Origin: Larix kaempferi | Lineage: Eukaryota > Streptophyta > Pinopsida > Pinales > Pinaceae | Direction of reading: 5' to 3' | Assembly (NCBI GenBank): GCA_027924585.1 | Contig: BSBM01000597.1 | Coordinates: 3,418,501 to 3,482,500, forward strand | DNA length: 64,000 nucleotides | Shown here: one piece after another, positions 1 to 11,448 of the stretch | How the letters are laid out: every line of letters begins with the position of its first letter | How positions within the stretch are numbered: position 1 is the first letter of the stretch | The notes under the pieces: model-generated | The model's input: only the letters and a program-made list of their open reading frames with translations | Databases searched by the model: none | Told to the model about the DNA's origin: nothing | Program-made: the position numbers and the translations under genes

Positions 1-625
1 TGTAACTTTGGAAGATATTCACTTATATATTGTATTTGTACTTTATTGTATCCCCAACGGAGATGTATTATTCCTCCGATTGGAAGTGTCGCCAGTTGTA
101 CTTACAAGTGTCGCAAGTTATATTGTAAGTGTTGTAACTTATACTTGATGGGTTATTAGACCACCTTGATGGGGTCAGCCCTGTATGAGTCATGTGGGTT
201 AAAGGGTTATTAGACCACCCTAGTGGGGGTCAGCCTAGTCAACATTATGTTAAGTGGTTAATTTGGGGCCGACCAAGTTAAAGTTAAAAGACAAGTGAAG
301 TAGTGTATAAATAGAGAGTGTTTCCCTCTCATTTTACACTTTCTCTCATTCACTCACTTCGCATTAGTGAGAGAGAGGAGGAGTGCACATTAGTGGAGGA
401 TGAGTAGATCTTGCAGTCATCTATCTCTTGGGTTTGATCTTTGTGATCTTTGTATTGGTGCTTATTCTATCTTTGAGGAAGTTGCGGGGTTTTTCACTTT
501 CTTGGTTTTCCCTGGTGCAATGTTTTGTGTCTCTTGTCTCTTGTCTCTTATGCTTGATATGATGTACATGTTATTCTTTCAGTTAATATCCTAGATCTAT
601 TGAATTAAATGATGAAAAAATAACA
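1..625 (+). repeat. E1 5' LTR (first ~11 bases outside the window)
   Basis: This matches 12772-13405 along its length and ends in ...ataaca directly before the primer site. A TATA box (tataaata, about 306-313) lies downstream of paired motifs of the form ggttattagaccacc...ggtc. Those motifs recur in every LTR of this family and, in altered form, in E5. Confidence 0.93.
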
Positions 626-637
626 TGGTATCAGAGC
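626..637 (+). other. E1 primer-binding site (initiator-tRNA-Met type)
   Basis: The 12-mer tggtatcagagc starts at the first base after the LTR. It is the usual Ty1/copia primer site, complementary to the 3' end of initiator tRNA-Met. Confidence 0.92.
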
Positions 638-1807
638 TATCCTGAAGGAAGGCATGGTATGGCATTTATGACACTTGTTGCACTTGAGACAAATTGGAAG
701 CTAGGGCTTGGTATGGTAAAAACCAGTCATCGTGGAACTTTCGCTATAAGTCTGTTTTGGCGAAGGTTCAGGATCTGAAACCTCTACAAGTCGACGATGA
801 AATGTCCATTTAATTTTTCTCCAAAGGACAGCCTCAGATTCATTTTACTTTGTGAGATATGATCCGTACAACTTAGGGTTTCTGCCTCTTCTAGAATGCA
901 ATCCTAAACAGGTGACCTAGGAAAAAAGGTCATATCTCGAGCTAGGAATCTCCAAATGGAATTCTGTAAAAAGTGACAGTTAGGGCATGGACTTTACTTT
1001 CACAGTTCTGGGTTTCAGAGGCCGAAGTTGAAACAGTGAGATGTGGCACTCCGTACAAGTTCGCTATATTGTTTCATCCCATAAACAGGTCACGTTGCGA
1101 CACTTGGAATATCTCTCTCTCAAAGAATCCATTTGAATTCAAACCTGTGGGGTTGGAAAGATGACAGATCAGGCTACCACAGGCCAAAGTTTCAGACCCT
1201 GAAGATCCAAAATTTCAGAGACACATAAGAAAAAATATGGCATATATTTCTGTCCAAACAAAATTGGATTCTGAGCACCTTCATTTTTGGATCGTCCCTG
1301 CTGTGGGAAATTAAGGTTTCGAAGAAAGTTGGAATTTTTTAAATATCAGACCACAGCTAGATGATCCTCATCAAAATAGAAATTTAGAGACCAAGATCGA
1401 ATTTTTTGGTTGGGTAGAACACTGGTCATCATCAAACCCTAGTTTGGGATTTTGATCGGTAAGGTGGAAAATTAGGGTTTCTGCAAAAGTTGAAATTTTT
1501 GGAATATGTGACCATGGTTGGATGCTACTCAGAAAAATCAAAGTTTAGAGCACAATATCGAACCTTTTGGCTGGGCAGAACCCCGAGCATTATCAAACCC
1601 TAGTTTGGGATTTTGACCAAAAGATCCGAAAGTTTAAAAGGCAATTTTGAGGTGTTAAATTTTGGAGATTTCAAAATTGAAGTATACCAGCTTGATCATC
1701 TCAGCAAGGCGCATCTTTTCATCCAATAAGAAGTTTGAAATTCAAAATTTGAATTTTTAGGATTTCTCTGACAAACCCTAATCCAGCTCCAGATCCAGTT
1801 TCAGCAA
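638..1807 (+). other. E1 untranslated leader with a ~160-bp internal duplication
   Basis: No coding frame is recognisable. Phrases such as tttggttgggtagaac and aaaccctagtttgggat occur twice about 160 bp apart (for example near 1394 and 1555). E2 (about 9500-10790) and E3 (about 30960-32130) carry the same leader, and E5 has a related two-copy repeat at 58455-58780. This links the non-autonomous copies to the E5 lineage. Confidence 0.7.
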
Positions 1808-1912
1808 ATCAAAGAGGATGAATTGGACACCTACATAAGTGAAGAGATTCCAGTTCTAGAGGGAGATGAGGCTAAGGCCTTACATAAGAAGTCTACAAGC
1901 AATCTCGACAGG
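1808..1912 (+). pseudogene. E1 gag stub (about 35 codons)
   Basis: One frame reads ...ELDTYISEEIPVLEGDEAK..., which matches the gag segment of E5 around YIKEEVAEPEEDEAK (E5 residues about 37-52). Nothing upstream or downstream matches gag, so the CCHC knuckle and most of the nucleocapsid-forming region are lost. The same stub is found in E2 and E3, so the loss predates the spread of this family. Confidence 0.7.
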
Positions 1913-3300
1913 TATGACTTGAGGAGATATAGGTATGTTTTTAAATCTGTTCATGATTAATTTTATGATATGTTTGTCTTCATATTATTGAGGTTAGTAC
2001 AATCTTGATTAATTTTAGACTTGTCTTATCACCCTAGTAAAAGTATGAATGCATGTGAATGATAGAAGACATTCATTGATTAGGGGTATGACACTTATGG
2101 TTGTACTAATACACTATGGTGTTGTATGAGGATGATGTTGTCTACTAACATGAAGGGTACATCAAGAAAGACAAATAAAGTTCTAGATCAAGAACATATT
2201 ACCATGGTGACATGAAGACAAAGACTCATCCACAGTCATGGATCACATAGAAGCTCTACTGACGAGGTATTTATAACTTGGTTCTACAATTATAACTTAT
2301 GAGATATGTAGGTTGCTAGCACAAGGTATCTAAGAGAACAAAGAAGACATTATTTGGTTATGTTAGACAAACATGATAATCCAGGTATGTTTTCCTATAT
2401 CAAGTTAGAATCCTACCTTATGTTAAGATCTTGTATAAGTATATTTTTCTAGGCCTGATAATCATTATTCATGAAGTTATAAGTTTGAGTAATCATGGGT
2501 TTATGCATATTATGCTACTTAATGAAGAGTCCTATGGTCATATAAGAATATGCATGAGTAAAAGAAGTCCTCCCTGAAACATTGAATACTAACGCTTGTG
2601 ATAAATTACCTGTGTATGAAATGACTATAACCATACATGTTTAAGATCATAATGTTTTGATAGTATTGAGATTATACTAATGCATGTATGATTATGTATG
2701 AGATCTTGAGGATGATACTAGTGCACACTTAATCTTGCATAGTGATCCAGGATGGATATAAGCTCAAAGACAGATAATCCAGGAAGCAAAGATCAAGAGG
2801 GAGCTCACTCTAGTAGTTCCTGCAAGGAAGAAAAGATTGAGAGAGAGTCCACCCAACAACCAAACAAAGATAAGTATTTGAATTGTCATTTCCTGTATAT
2901 ATGATTACTTAAATGATGTTGTTCATTCATGTACATACTTATGTTCATAGATTTAGGATGTATATTATGCATATTAGAAAATTTGCATTAATGAACAAGA
3001 TACTACTAATATGCAAGTAATGGGTAAGTCGTCTATGGTACTGTACAACATTCCATTTCTACTTATCTAGAATGAAACCTCTTTGCTGACATGTTGGGAG
3101 TTGTGAACACTCTTAACAATGTTCTGGTAGAGATGGAAGGCATCTAGAAAGTTACGGGATATGGATAAATGTTGTATTGAAGCATTAGCTAAGATAATTG
3201 CAAGACTGTATGACATATGTCTTTATGAGTAAGAATTTGTTCTGAAATATATAATATGTTTCTAATCATGCAATTGAACTTGTCTTGTAGGAAAGATTGT
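1913..3300 (+). other. E1 intron-like block of unknown origin between gag stub and reverse transcriptase
   Basis: This stretch replaces most of gag plus protease and integrase. It is AT-rich and punctuated by short segments that keep an open frame across E1, E2 and E3. Those segments are flanked by splice-like edges, for example ...cag/gtatg, tgtag/gttgc, ccag/gatgg and cttgtag/gaaag. Conserved frames include EDKDSS...EALLTR (about 2213-2266), MDISSKTDNPGSKDQEG (from about 2752) and SPTKEGLQHFFQQ (about 3308). I do not recognise the protein. It could be a captured multi-exon host gene fragment or a family-specific region; exon limits are inferred. Confidence 0.5.
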
Positions 3301-3424
3301 GTACTATCACCTACAAAAGAAGGACTACAACATTTTTTCCAACAACGAAGTTCAAAGAAAACTTTCTATTGAAGATATTGAAGAATCTGAAGTTCCCAGG
3401 ATCTGGGATGCAGTAATGGAAGAA

Positions 3425-4074
3425 TGCCATGATCGAGGAATACCAGTCGATCATAAAGAATGATGTCTGGGATGTGGTCCCGAGAACAGAAGGGAAGTCT
3501 GTTGTGACTTCCAAGTGGATCTATAAGATCAATCATGCTACAAATGGCAGCATAGATGAATACAAGGCAAGGTTTGTGGCTCATGGCTTCTCCAAGAAAG
3601 AGGGGATAGATTATGAAGAGACTTTTCTCCTATATCTAGATACACTTCCATCAAAACAATACTTGCTCTGGCTGAAGTGATGAAGTGGAAGATACACCAT
3701 ATGGATATGGTGTAGTCGAAGAGGAAGTGTATGTGGAGCAGCCACTCGGTTTTGAGACACATGACAAGGAGTCATATGTGTGCATATTGAAGAAAGCCTT
3801 GCATGGCTTGAAGCAAGCTCCTAGGACATGGTACGACAGGATAGACAACTTCCTGTCCAGCTTGGGCTTTACCAAGAGTAAAGCGGATTCCAACCTTTAC
3901 TACAAGGTTGAGGAAGGCAATCCAGTGATGCTTCTATTGTATGTGGATGACCTGTTTGTGACAAGAGAGGATAGATTGATTGTCGACACGAACAGGAAGC
4001 TTGCTTCCAAGTTCGAGTTGAAGGACTTGGGAATGATGCATTAATTTCTAAGTGTGGAGGTGTGGAAAAATACA
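3425..4074 (+). pseudogene. E1 reverse transcriptase fragment
   Basis: Two frames (3429-3680 and 3685-4044) give consecutive parts of a copia reverse transcriptase. The first starts at EEYQSIIKNDVWDVVP and contains SKWIYKI; the second contains LHGLKQAPRTWY and the catalytic YVDD box. A small deletion near 3625-3680 shifts the frame. A TAA directly after KDLGMMH truncates the second frame, and the remainder of the domain and the RNase H are replaced by the sequence leading into E2. E5 and E3 supply the undamaged order for comparison. This copy cannot make an active enzyme. Confidence 0.92.
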
Positions 4075-4162
4075 ACAAGTGTCATACATTCCCTAGCATC
4101 GTAAGTGCAACAAGTGTCATACATGCCATATCATGCCTTCTTTCAGGCTAGCTCTGATACCA
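4075..4162 (-). other. Extra leader stub with primer site next to the E2 3' LTR
   Basis: This segment is a second copy of the leader next to the E2 5' LTR (about 10735-10802), including a perfect primer site at 4151-4162 on the minus strand. It contains a small local duplication (aacaagtgtcatacat twice). A 3' LTR should be followed by target DNA, not by a leader. The LTR at 4163-4808 therefore has a primer site on one side and a polypurine tract on the other, as expected for a shared LTR in a tandem array or after template switching. Confidence 0.75.
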
Positions 4163-4808
4163 TGTTAAATTTTTAGAATTTTCTTCAATCTGATCTAGGA
4201 TCTTAACTAAGAGAACAACATGTACAACAAATCTACAACATATCATTCATGGACACAATAATGCAAGCACAGAAGAGACACCGAGTTTACTTGGGGAAAA
4301 CCATAAAGGTGAAAAACCCCAATAACTTCCTCAGAGATAGATAGAGCAATGATACAACCAGAATACAAGAGATAGTCTTCTCCTAGCAACAGAGCCTCCT
4401 CCTCCACAAGTGCGCCACTCTCCACAGTGTGAGTGAGAGAATATAATGTGTAAAATGAGAGAGACACACTTTCTATGTATACACTAACTTGACTTGACCT
4501 TTACTCAACTAGGTCGGCCTCAACTTAACCACTTAACATAATGCTGACTAGGCCGACCCCCACTAGGGTGGTCTAATAACCCTTTGAACCACATGACTTA
4601 TATAGGGCCGACCCCAACAAGGTGGTCTAATAACCCATCAAGTATAAGTTACGACACTTACAATATAGATGACGACACTTCCGTATAGAGGAATAATAAC
4701 ATCTCTATAGGAATAAAACCACTTCCGTATAGAGGAATAATAACATCTCTATAGGAATACAATATACATATATGTGAAATACATTCCGAAGTTACATATA
4801 CATCAACA
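4163..4808 (-). repeat. E2 3' LTR
   Basis: It runs from tgttaaat to catcaaca on the + strand (TG...CA) and is collinear with 10803-11448, with scattered differences. It includes a tandem pair of about 43 bp (cacttccgtatagagga...) near 4680-4765, which is also in the other LTR. Confidence 0.92.
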
Positions 4809-4823
4809 CTCCCTCTTAACTAG
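4809..4823 (-). other. E2 polypurine tract
   Basis: On the minus strand gttaagagggag directly precedes the LTR start TGTTGATG. The same tract is found before the 3' LTRs of E1 (about 12757-12771) and E3 (16258-16272). Confidence 0.85.
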
Positions 4824-5049
4824 GAAGGTATTTCTCGACATAGGTCTTCTAGCACAAGTCATCTTCTCTGGATCATCGTCACTGTATAATCGTAATCGAG
4901 TCATCATCATCATCACTGCCGCTGCTATCTCAATCAATCTCTGAATCTACTCGTCATAGGAAGTTCTATAGAGCCAGTCCTTTTTCATACTGGATGTAGG
5001 CCCACCACCTGCAGGTCTTCATCATCACTGGCCATACTGTGGAATCCTC

Positions 5050-5650
5050 AGGACTTATTACATGCATCACAAAACCTGGCTGTAGCATCCCAGGCTATTA
5101 CGAGCACACAACTCTACCTGTCGGATCTCCCAGGAGCACATTAGATGTGACCCATCACAAAACCTGGCTGAAGCATCCCAGGCTGTTACGAGCACACAGC
5201 TCTTCCTGTCGGACCTCCCAGGAGCACATTACATGTGATCTCACCACAAAACTTGGCTGAAGCATCCCAGGCTGTTATGAGCACACAGCTCTACCTGTCG
5301 GATCTCCCAGGAGCACATTACATGTGGTCCACCACAAAACCTGGCTGAAGCATCTAAGGCCTTTTTCATCCTGTCCAGATCTCCCAGGAGCAAATTACAT
5401 GTGGTCATGGAAAAACCTAGCTAAAGCATCTGAGGCCTTTTTCATCCTGTCCAGATCTCCCACGAGCAAATTACATGCCATAGGAAAAAACCTCGCAAGA
5501 GCATCTCAGGATGTTACGGGTACACAACTCCAACCTGAAGATTTCCCATGGCACAAATTACATGTCCTCCCAGAGCAATGTCTTGAAAGAGCATCCCAGG
5601 CTATTATGGGTACGCAACTCCAACCTATAGGATCTCCCAGACATGCTCAT
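5050..5650 (-). repeat. E2 3' untranslated tandem repeat, unit roughly 77-80 bp
   Basis: Units contain aaaacctggctgaagcatcccaggctgtta..., then a pyrimidine-rich stretch and ctcccaggagcacatta. At least six units are present, diverging leftward and rightward. Related units occur in E3 (16530-16890) and E1 (11800-12500). Apparent open frames here are by-products of the repetition. Confidence 0.8.
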
Positions 5651-5939
5651 ATGCACAACCTGATCCACGGCCACAAAGTATCATCTGATACTCATCATAC
5701 ATCATCCTGATGTACACATGATCATCCTGATCATCATCACTGCAACATCCTGCTGCATGTCATCTGGAGAAGCTCATCATCCACGATCACCCTGATCATG
5801 CAATGCATCCATCTGATGCACACCAAGTATCCACCTGATATATATCATCATACATAGTGTATCCACCTGATACATAGATACATCATCCACACAATGTATC
5901 CATCAACATACATGATCTACCTGATCATACCTAATACAT

Positions 5940-6290
5940 ATCAATGTACATGATCTACCTGATCATACAATGTATTCTCCTGATACATATACAGATACAT
6001 GGTCCAAGCATACAACATGATGCATATACACAATACATACAAGTGATCCAACTGATCATATCCAGCATCCAACATGATGCATACATACATATAAATGATC
6101 CAACTGATCATATCCAGCATCCAACATGATGCACACATACATATACATATTGATCCAACTGATCATATCCAACATCCAACATGATGCACACATACATATA
6201 CATATAAATGATCCAACTGATCATATCCAACATCCAACATGATGCACACATACATATAAATGATCCAACTGATCATACAAAGCATAAACT
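5940..6290 (-). repeat. E2 3' untranslated short tandem repeat (gatccaactgatcat type)
   Basis: About five units of roughly 55-65 bp carry aatgatccaactgatcatat and ccaacatgatgcacaca. Each contains the near-palindrome gatccaactgatc. A shorter version is present in E3 at about 27570-27680. Confidence 0.75.
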
Positions 6291-6390
6291 AGAACATCAT
6301 CCTGATGCTCATCATCCAGTGCCTACATCCACAGCCATGTGAAGAATTCTCCTTCCAACATGCTTGGAATGGCTTCAGCAAATGTGTCCA

Positions 6391-7745
6391 TCACTTCTTC
6401 CTCGAAGTGTCATCAATCTGAAGAACACCAAGCCTCTCCCTGAAGTACTCGAACTTCACCCTGGCTAGTGGCTTCGTCAGCACATCTGCAATCTGCTCAT
6501 CCGTCGCAATGTACAGGAGCTTCACAACTCCTCTCTGCACCATATCCCTGATATAGTGATATTTGATCTCTATGTGTTTCGACCTGTCATGAAACACTGG
6601 GTTCTCGGACAGCTTCACACAACTCTGGCTATCACAGAATATACCAGTAGCATCCAATGGGAGATCAAATAACTCAGATAGTAGCTTCCGTAGCCATACT
6701 ACCTCACAACTAGCTGAACAGGGTACAACATACTCTGCCTCAGCTGTACTCAGTGCTACGCAGGACTTCTTCCTGCTGAACCAAGAGATCACACCTGATC
6801 CCATACTGAAGTAGCACCCATATGTGCTCTTCCTATCTGCAGCACTTCCTGCCCAATCTAAATCAACATAACCCTGCAGGTTAAACTTTTGATTCGCTTC
6901 ATACTTGAGCCCATAATCCTCTGTACCCTTCAGGTACCTTAGAACATGCTTTACAGCAACCAGGTGAACACTCATCGGATCCATCAGGAACTAGCTCAAT
7001 GTGTTCATCGCAAAGCAAATATCTGGTCTCGTGTTCGTCAGGTACATCAAGGACCCAATCATCTGACGATACATAGTGATATCAACCGGCTCAGATGAAG
7101 CATCACATAGACACTTCAGGTTTGATGCCATAGGTGTGGCCATAGCCTTGCAGTCCATCATCCCGAACCTCTTAAGGATCTCTACTACATACTTCCCTTG
7201 TCCAAGGAAGATTCCATCACTCTGGCACACCTCCATGCCAAAAACAAATAGTGCATCATCCCCAAGTTCCTCAACTTGAACTCGGCAGCAAGCTTCCGCT
7301 GTGTGTCGGCAATCAATCTATCCTCACCTGATACAAACAGGTCATCCACATAGTAGTATCACTGGATTTCCTTCCTCAACCTTGTAGTAAAGGTTGGAAC
7401 CCGCTTTACTCTTGGTAAAGACCAAACTGGATAGAAAGCTGCCTATCCTACCATACCAAGTTCTGCACATATATGATTTCCTGTCATGTGTCTCAGAACC
7501 AAGTGGCTGCTCCACATACACTTCTTCTTCAACTACACCATTCAAGAAAGCTGTCTTGAAATCCATCTGGTGTATCTTCTATTTCATCACTTTTATATTT
7601 CTCTATGCTACCGTCTGCAACATGCTTGATCTTGATAGATCCATATGGAAGTCATAACAAACTTCCCTTCAGGTCTTGGGACTACATCCCAAACATCATT
7701 CTTCATGATCGATGGATCATGGCATTCTTCCCATATCCTGGGAAC
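6391..7745 (-). pseudogene. E2 reverse transcriptase-RNase H remnant
   Basis: Minus-strand frames 7342-7566, 6991-7236 and 6391-6984 give successive parts of copia RT and RNase H. The part with TAFLNGVVEEEVYVEQPLG is followed by a deletion that removes the LKKALYGLKQAP segment. The YVDD region is broken. The RNase H part is well preserved (DLDWAGSAADRKST, STAEAEY, CDSQSCVKL, ADVLTKPL) and ends at a stop after DDTSRKK. Several frameshifts and one stop separate the parts, so no functional polyprotein is encoded. Confidence 0.92.
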
Positions 7746-7779
7746 TTCAATATCTTCAATAGATAATTTTGTTGCTGAA

Positions 7780-9380
7780 CAAATGTTGTAGTTCTTCTTT
7801 TGTAGGTGATGGCATACGATCTTTCCTACACAACAAGTTAAATTGCATGATTAGAAAACATCTCATAGTTTTCAGAACAAATTCTTACACATAAAGAAAT
7901 ATGTCATACAGTCATGCAATTATCTTAGCCAATGCTTCAATACAACATTTATCCATATCCCGTAACTTTCTAGATGCCTTCCAATATCTACCAGAACATT
8001 GTTAAGAGTGTGCACAACTCCCAACATGTCATCAAAGAGGTTTCATTATAGATAAGTAGCAATGGAATGTTGTACAGTTCCATAGGCTACTTACCCATGA
8101 ATATTAGTAGTATATTGTTCATTAATGCAACTATTCTAATATGCATAATACATAACCTAATTATAGGAACATTAGTATATACATTATTGAACAGTATTAT
8201 TTAAACAATAAAATATGCAAGTAATGACAATTCAAATACTTATCTTTGTTTGTTTGTTGGGTTGACTCCCTCTCAGTCTTTGCTTCTTTTCTGCAACTCC
8301 ATTCTTATGTGGATTGTGAGAAGTGGTCAACTCCCTCTGAATATCTGCATCCTTGCAGAAACTATTGAAGTGTGCTCCTTTGCTTTCTTGCAGGAACAAC
8401 TAGAGTGTGCTCCCTCTTGATCTTTGCTTCCTAGATTACCTGTCCTTGAACTTACATCCATCCTTAATCACTATGCATGCTTATTAGTATCATCATTGTG
8501 TTATCCTTGAGGTCTCATACATAATCACACATTTATTAGTATAGTCTTAATACTATCTTAAACATGTATATTCATGATCATTCACAGATAATAAACATTA
8601 GTATTCAAGGTTTCAGGACTCATACATTTTCTTATTTGATCATAGGACTATTCTGGTTAGTTGAATCATCAATCAAGATAAGAGATATAATATGCATAAA
8701 ACCTATGATTATTCAAACCTATACCTTCATGATTCTTCTGGCTAGTCATATCATCAATTATGGTAAGAAACATAATATGCATACAACCATGATTATTCAA
8801 ACCTATGACTTCATGAATAATCATTATCAACAACACAATAGTATAAGATCCCAACACAAGGTATGATTCTAGCTTGATATAGGAAAAACATACCTGGATT
8901 AGCATGCTAGGTAGTTATGTCTAACATACCCGCATAATGTCTTCTGGTTCTCTTCAGTGACTTGTGCTAGTAACCTGCATGTCTTATAAGTTAACCATTG
9001 TAGAACCAAGTTATACATACCTCGAAAGTAGATCTTCTATGTGATCCATGACAATGGATGGATCATTGTCTTCATGTCACCATGATCATATGTTCTTGAA
9101 GTAGAACATGATTTGTCTTTCTTGGTGTACCTTTTATGTTAGCAGACAACATAAACCTCATACAACAGCATAATGAATTAGTACAATCATAAGTGTCAAC
9201 ACCCTAACCAATGAATATCTTCTATCATGCATTCATAATTTTGTTAAGGTGATACGTCAAATCTAAAATCAAGATTGTACTAACCGTAATAACATAAATA
9301 CAAACATACCATAAACTTAATCATAAACAAATATCGAAACATACCTCGATGAGTCATACCTATCGAGATCACTTGTAATA
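7780..9380 (-). other. E2 copy of the intron-like block
   Basis: This is collinear with E1 1913-3300 read on the minus strand, with the same short open segments (EDNDPS..., MDVSSRTGNLGSKDQEG, SPTKEELQHLF) and splice-like edges. One segment (about 8280-8400) carries an extra internal duplication. Confidence 0.55.
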
Positions 9381-9475
9381 TTCTTATGTAAGGCCTTAGC
9401 CTCATCTCCCTCTGAAACAGGAACTTCTTCACTTATGCAGGTGACCAATCCATCTTCTTCTAGGATTAACCCAAT
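9380..9475 (-). pseudogene. E2 gag stub
   Basis: The minus strand reads IGLILEEDGLVTCISEEVP followed by EGDEAKALHK, which matches E5 gag (IGLILEDNDLAHYIKEEV...DEAK). This is the clearest of the three stubs and shows that the retained piece begins at the WKYRIGLILE segment. Confidence 0.75.
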
Positions 9476-10790
9476 CCACTTGATTTGAAAGAACTGGACC
9501 TGGAGCTGGATATGGGTTTGTTAGAGAAACCCCAAAAATTCAAACTTTGAATTTCAAACTTCCGAAAGGATAGAAATATGCGCCTTGATGAGCTGATCAA
9601 GATGGTATATTCAGAATTTGAAAACTGCAAAGTTTCACTCCTCAAAATTGCCTTTTAGATTTCTGGATTCACTCGGGAGGACCCTGAATTAGGGTTTGAG
9701 TTTCCCGGAGCTTCACCCAACCAAAATATTTGATTCAAAACTCTAAGTTTCAATTTTTCTGAGGAGCTTCCAACCGTGGTCACAAATTTTCAAAATTCCA
9801 ATTTTTGCAGAAGCCCTAATTTTCCATCTTTCCGATCAAAGTCCCGAACTAGGGTCTGATCAAGCCTGACCTTCTGCCCAACCAAAAATTCTGATCTTGG
9901 TCTCTAAATTTTTATTTTGATGAGTAGCATTCAGCCGTGGTCTCCGATTACAAAAATTCCAACTTTCTCCAAAGCCCTAAATTCTGAAAGCCATGAATGA
10001 AGGTACTCAAAAATAATTCTGTTTTGACAGAAATATGTACCTGAGTGTTTCTGGTGTAACTCCGATCCTTTTGATACACAGGGTTTGAAAATTTTTCCTG
10101 AGATAGCCCGACCTGTTATCTTTCCATCCCGACAAGTCTGACCTCAATTGGATTCTCTGAGAGAAAGTTATGCCAAGTGTTGCAACATGACCTGTTTATG
10201 CGATAATACAGGAGAGCGAACTTGTACGGAGTGCCACGTGTCACTATTTCAACTTCGGCCTCTGAAAATTTTTCCTAAGATAGATCGCCCTGTTATCTTT
10301 CCATTCTGATAGGTATGACCTCAATTGGACTCTCTGAGAGAGAGAGTTATGCCAAGTGTCGCAACATGACCTATTTATTGGATAATACAAGAGCGAACTT
10401 GTACGACGTGCCACATGTCACTGGTTCAACTTCGGCCTCTGAAAACATTTCCTAAGATAGTACAGTCTGTGTACTACCTTTTACTTTTTATGAAATTTCA
10501 TTTGGAGCTTCCTAGCCCAAGGTCACCTGATTTTGACTCAGATCTGGAAGAGGCAGAAACCCTATATTATACAGATCATAAATCACAAAGTACAACAAAT
10601 TAGAGGTTGTCCTTTGGACACAAGGTACATGTGGATTTAGTATTCTACTTGTAAAGGTTTCAGATCCGAATTTTTTTCCAAAATGGATTTATAGCGAAAG
10701 TTCTACGATGACTGGTTTTGCTATATCAAGCCCTAGCATCGTAAGTGCAACAAGTGTCATACATGCCATATCATGCCTTCTTTCAGGCTA
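9476..10790 (-). other. E2 untranslated leader
   Basis: Collinear with E1 638-1807 on the minus strand, including the roughly 160-bp duplicated phrases. A segment near 10160-10450 containing gagcgaacttgtacg is also duplicated locally. There is no coding frame. Confidence 0.65.
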
Positions 10791-10802
10791 GCTCTAATAC
10801 CA
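10791..10802 (-). other. E2 primer-binding site
   Basis: The minus strand reads tggtattagagc, one mismatch from the standard initiator-Met site, directly adjacent to the LTR. Confidence 0.85.
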
Positions 10803-11448
10803 TGTTAAATTTTCAGAATTTACTTCAATCTGATCTAGGATCTTAACTGAGAGAACAACATGTACAACAAATCTACAGCATATCATTCATGGACACAATA
10901 ATGCAAGCACAGAAGAGACACCAAGTTTACTTGGGGAAAACCATAAAGGTGAAAAACCCCAATAACTTCCTCAGAGATAGATAGAGCAATGATACAACCA
11001 GAATACAAGAGATAGTCTTCTCCTAGCAGCAGAGCCTCCTCCTCCACAAGTGCGCCACTCTCCACAGTGTGAGTGAGAGAATAGAATGTGTAAAATGAGA
11101 GAGACACACTCTCTATTTATACACTAACTTGACTTGACCTTTACTCAACTAGGTCGGCCTCAACTTAACCACTTAACATAATGCTGACTAGGCCGACCCC
11201 CACTAGGGTGGTCTAATAACCCTTTGACCCACATGACTTATACAGGGCCGACCCCAACAAGGTGGTCTAATAACCCATCAAGTATAAGTTACAACACTTA
11301 CAATATAAATGACAACACTTTCGTATAGAGGAATAATAACATCTCTATAGGAATACAACCACTTCCGTATAGAGGAATAATAACATCTCTATAGGAATAC
11401 AATATACATATATGTGAAATACATTCCGAAGTTACATATACATCAACA
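10803..11448 (-). repeat. E2 5' LTR
   Basis: 646 bp, TG...CA, collinear with 4163-4808. A minus-strand TATA motif (tataaata) is intact near 11110-11120, whereas the 3' LTR copy has a substitution at the same place. Confidence 0.92.

Larger units (their letters stand above)
4163..11448 (-). mobile_element. E2: minus-strand copy of the same copia-type family, nested in E1
   Basis: Two 646-bp LTRs in minus orientation (4163-4808 and 10803-11448) bound a region. Read on the minus strand it has a primer site, leader, gag stub, intron-like block, broken RT-RNase H and a repeat-rich 3' untranslated region with polypurine tract. Protease and integrase are missing, as in E1 and E3. I see no target duplication: the left flank is the leader stub at 4075-4162 and the right flank is gtagt. 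Simple insertion followed by rearrangement, or a tandem remnant, are both possible. Confidence 0.87.

Noticed and set aside
42-620. The 64-codon frame at 400-594 as a small host gene
   Set aside because: It lies in the R/U5 part of the E1 LTR and recurs with changes in the other LTR; no evidence of a protein.
5941-6138. Short palindromes gatccaactgatc as possible CRISPR-like array
   Set aside because: Units are contiguous tandem repeats in a retrotransposon 3' region of a eukaryotic sequence; no spacers of unique sequence and no cas genes.
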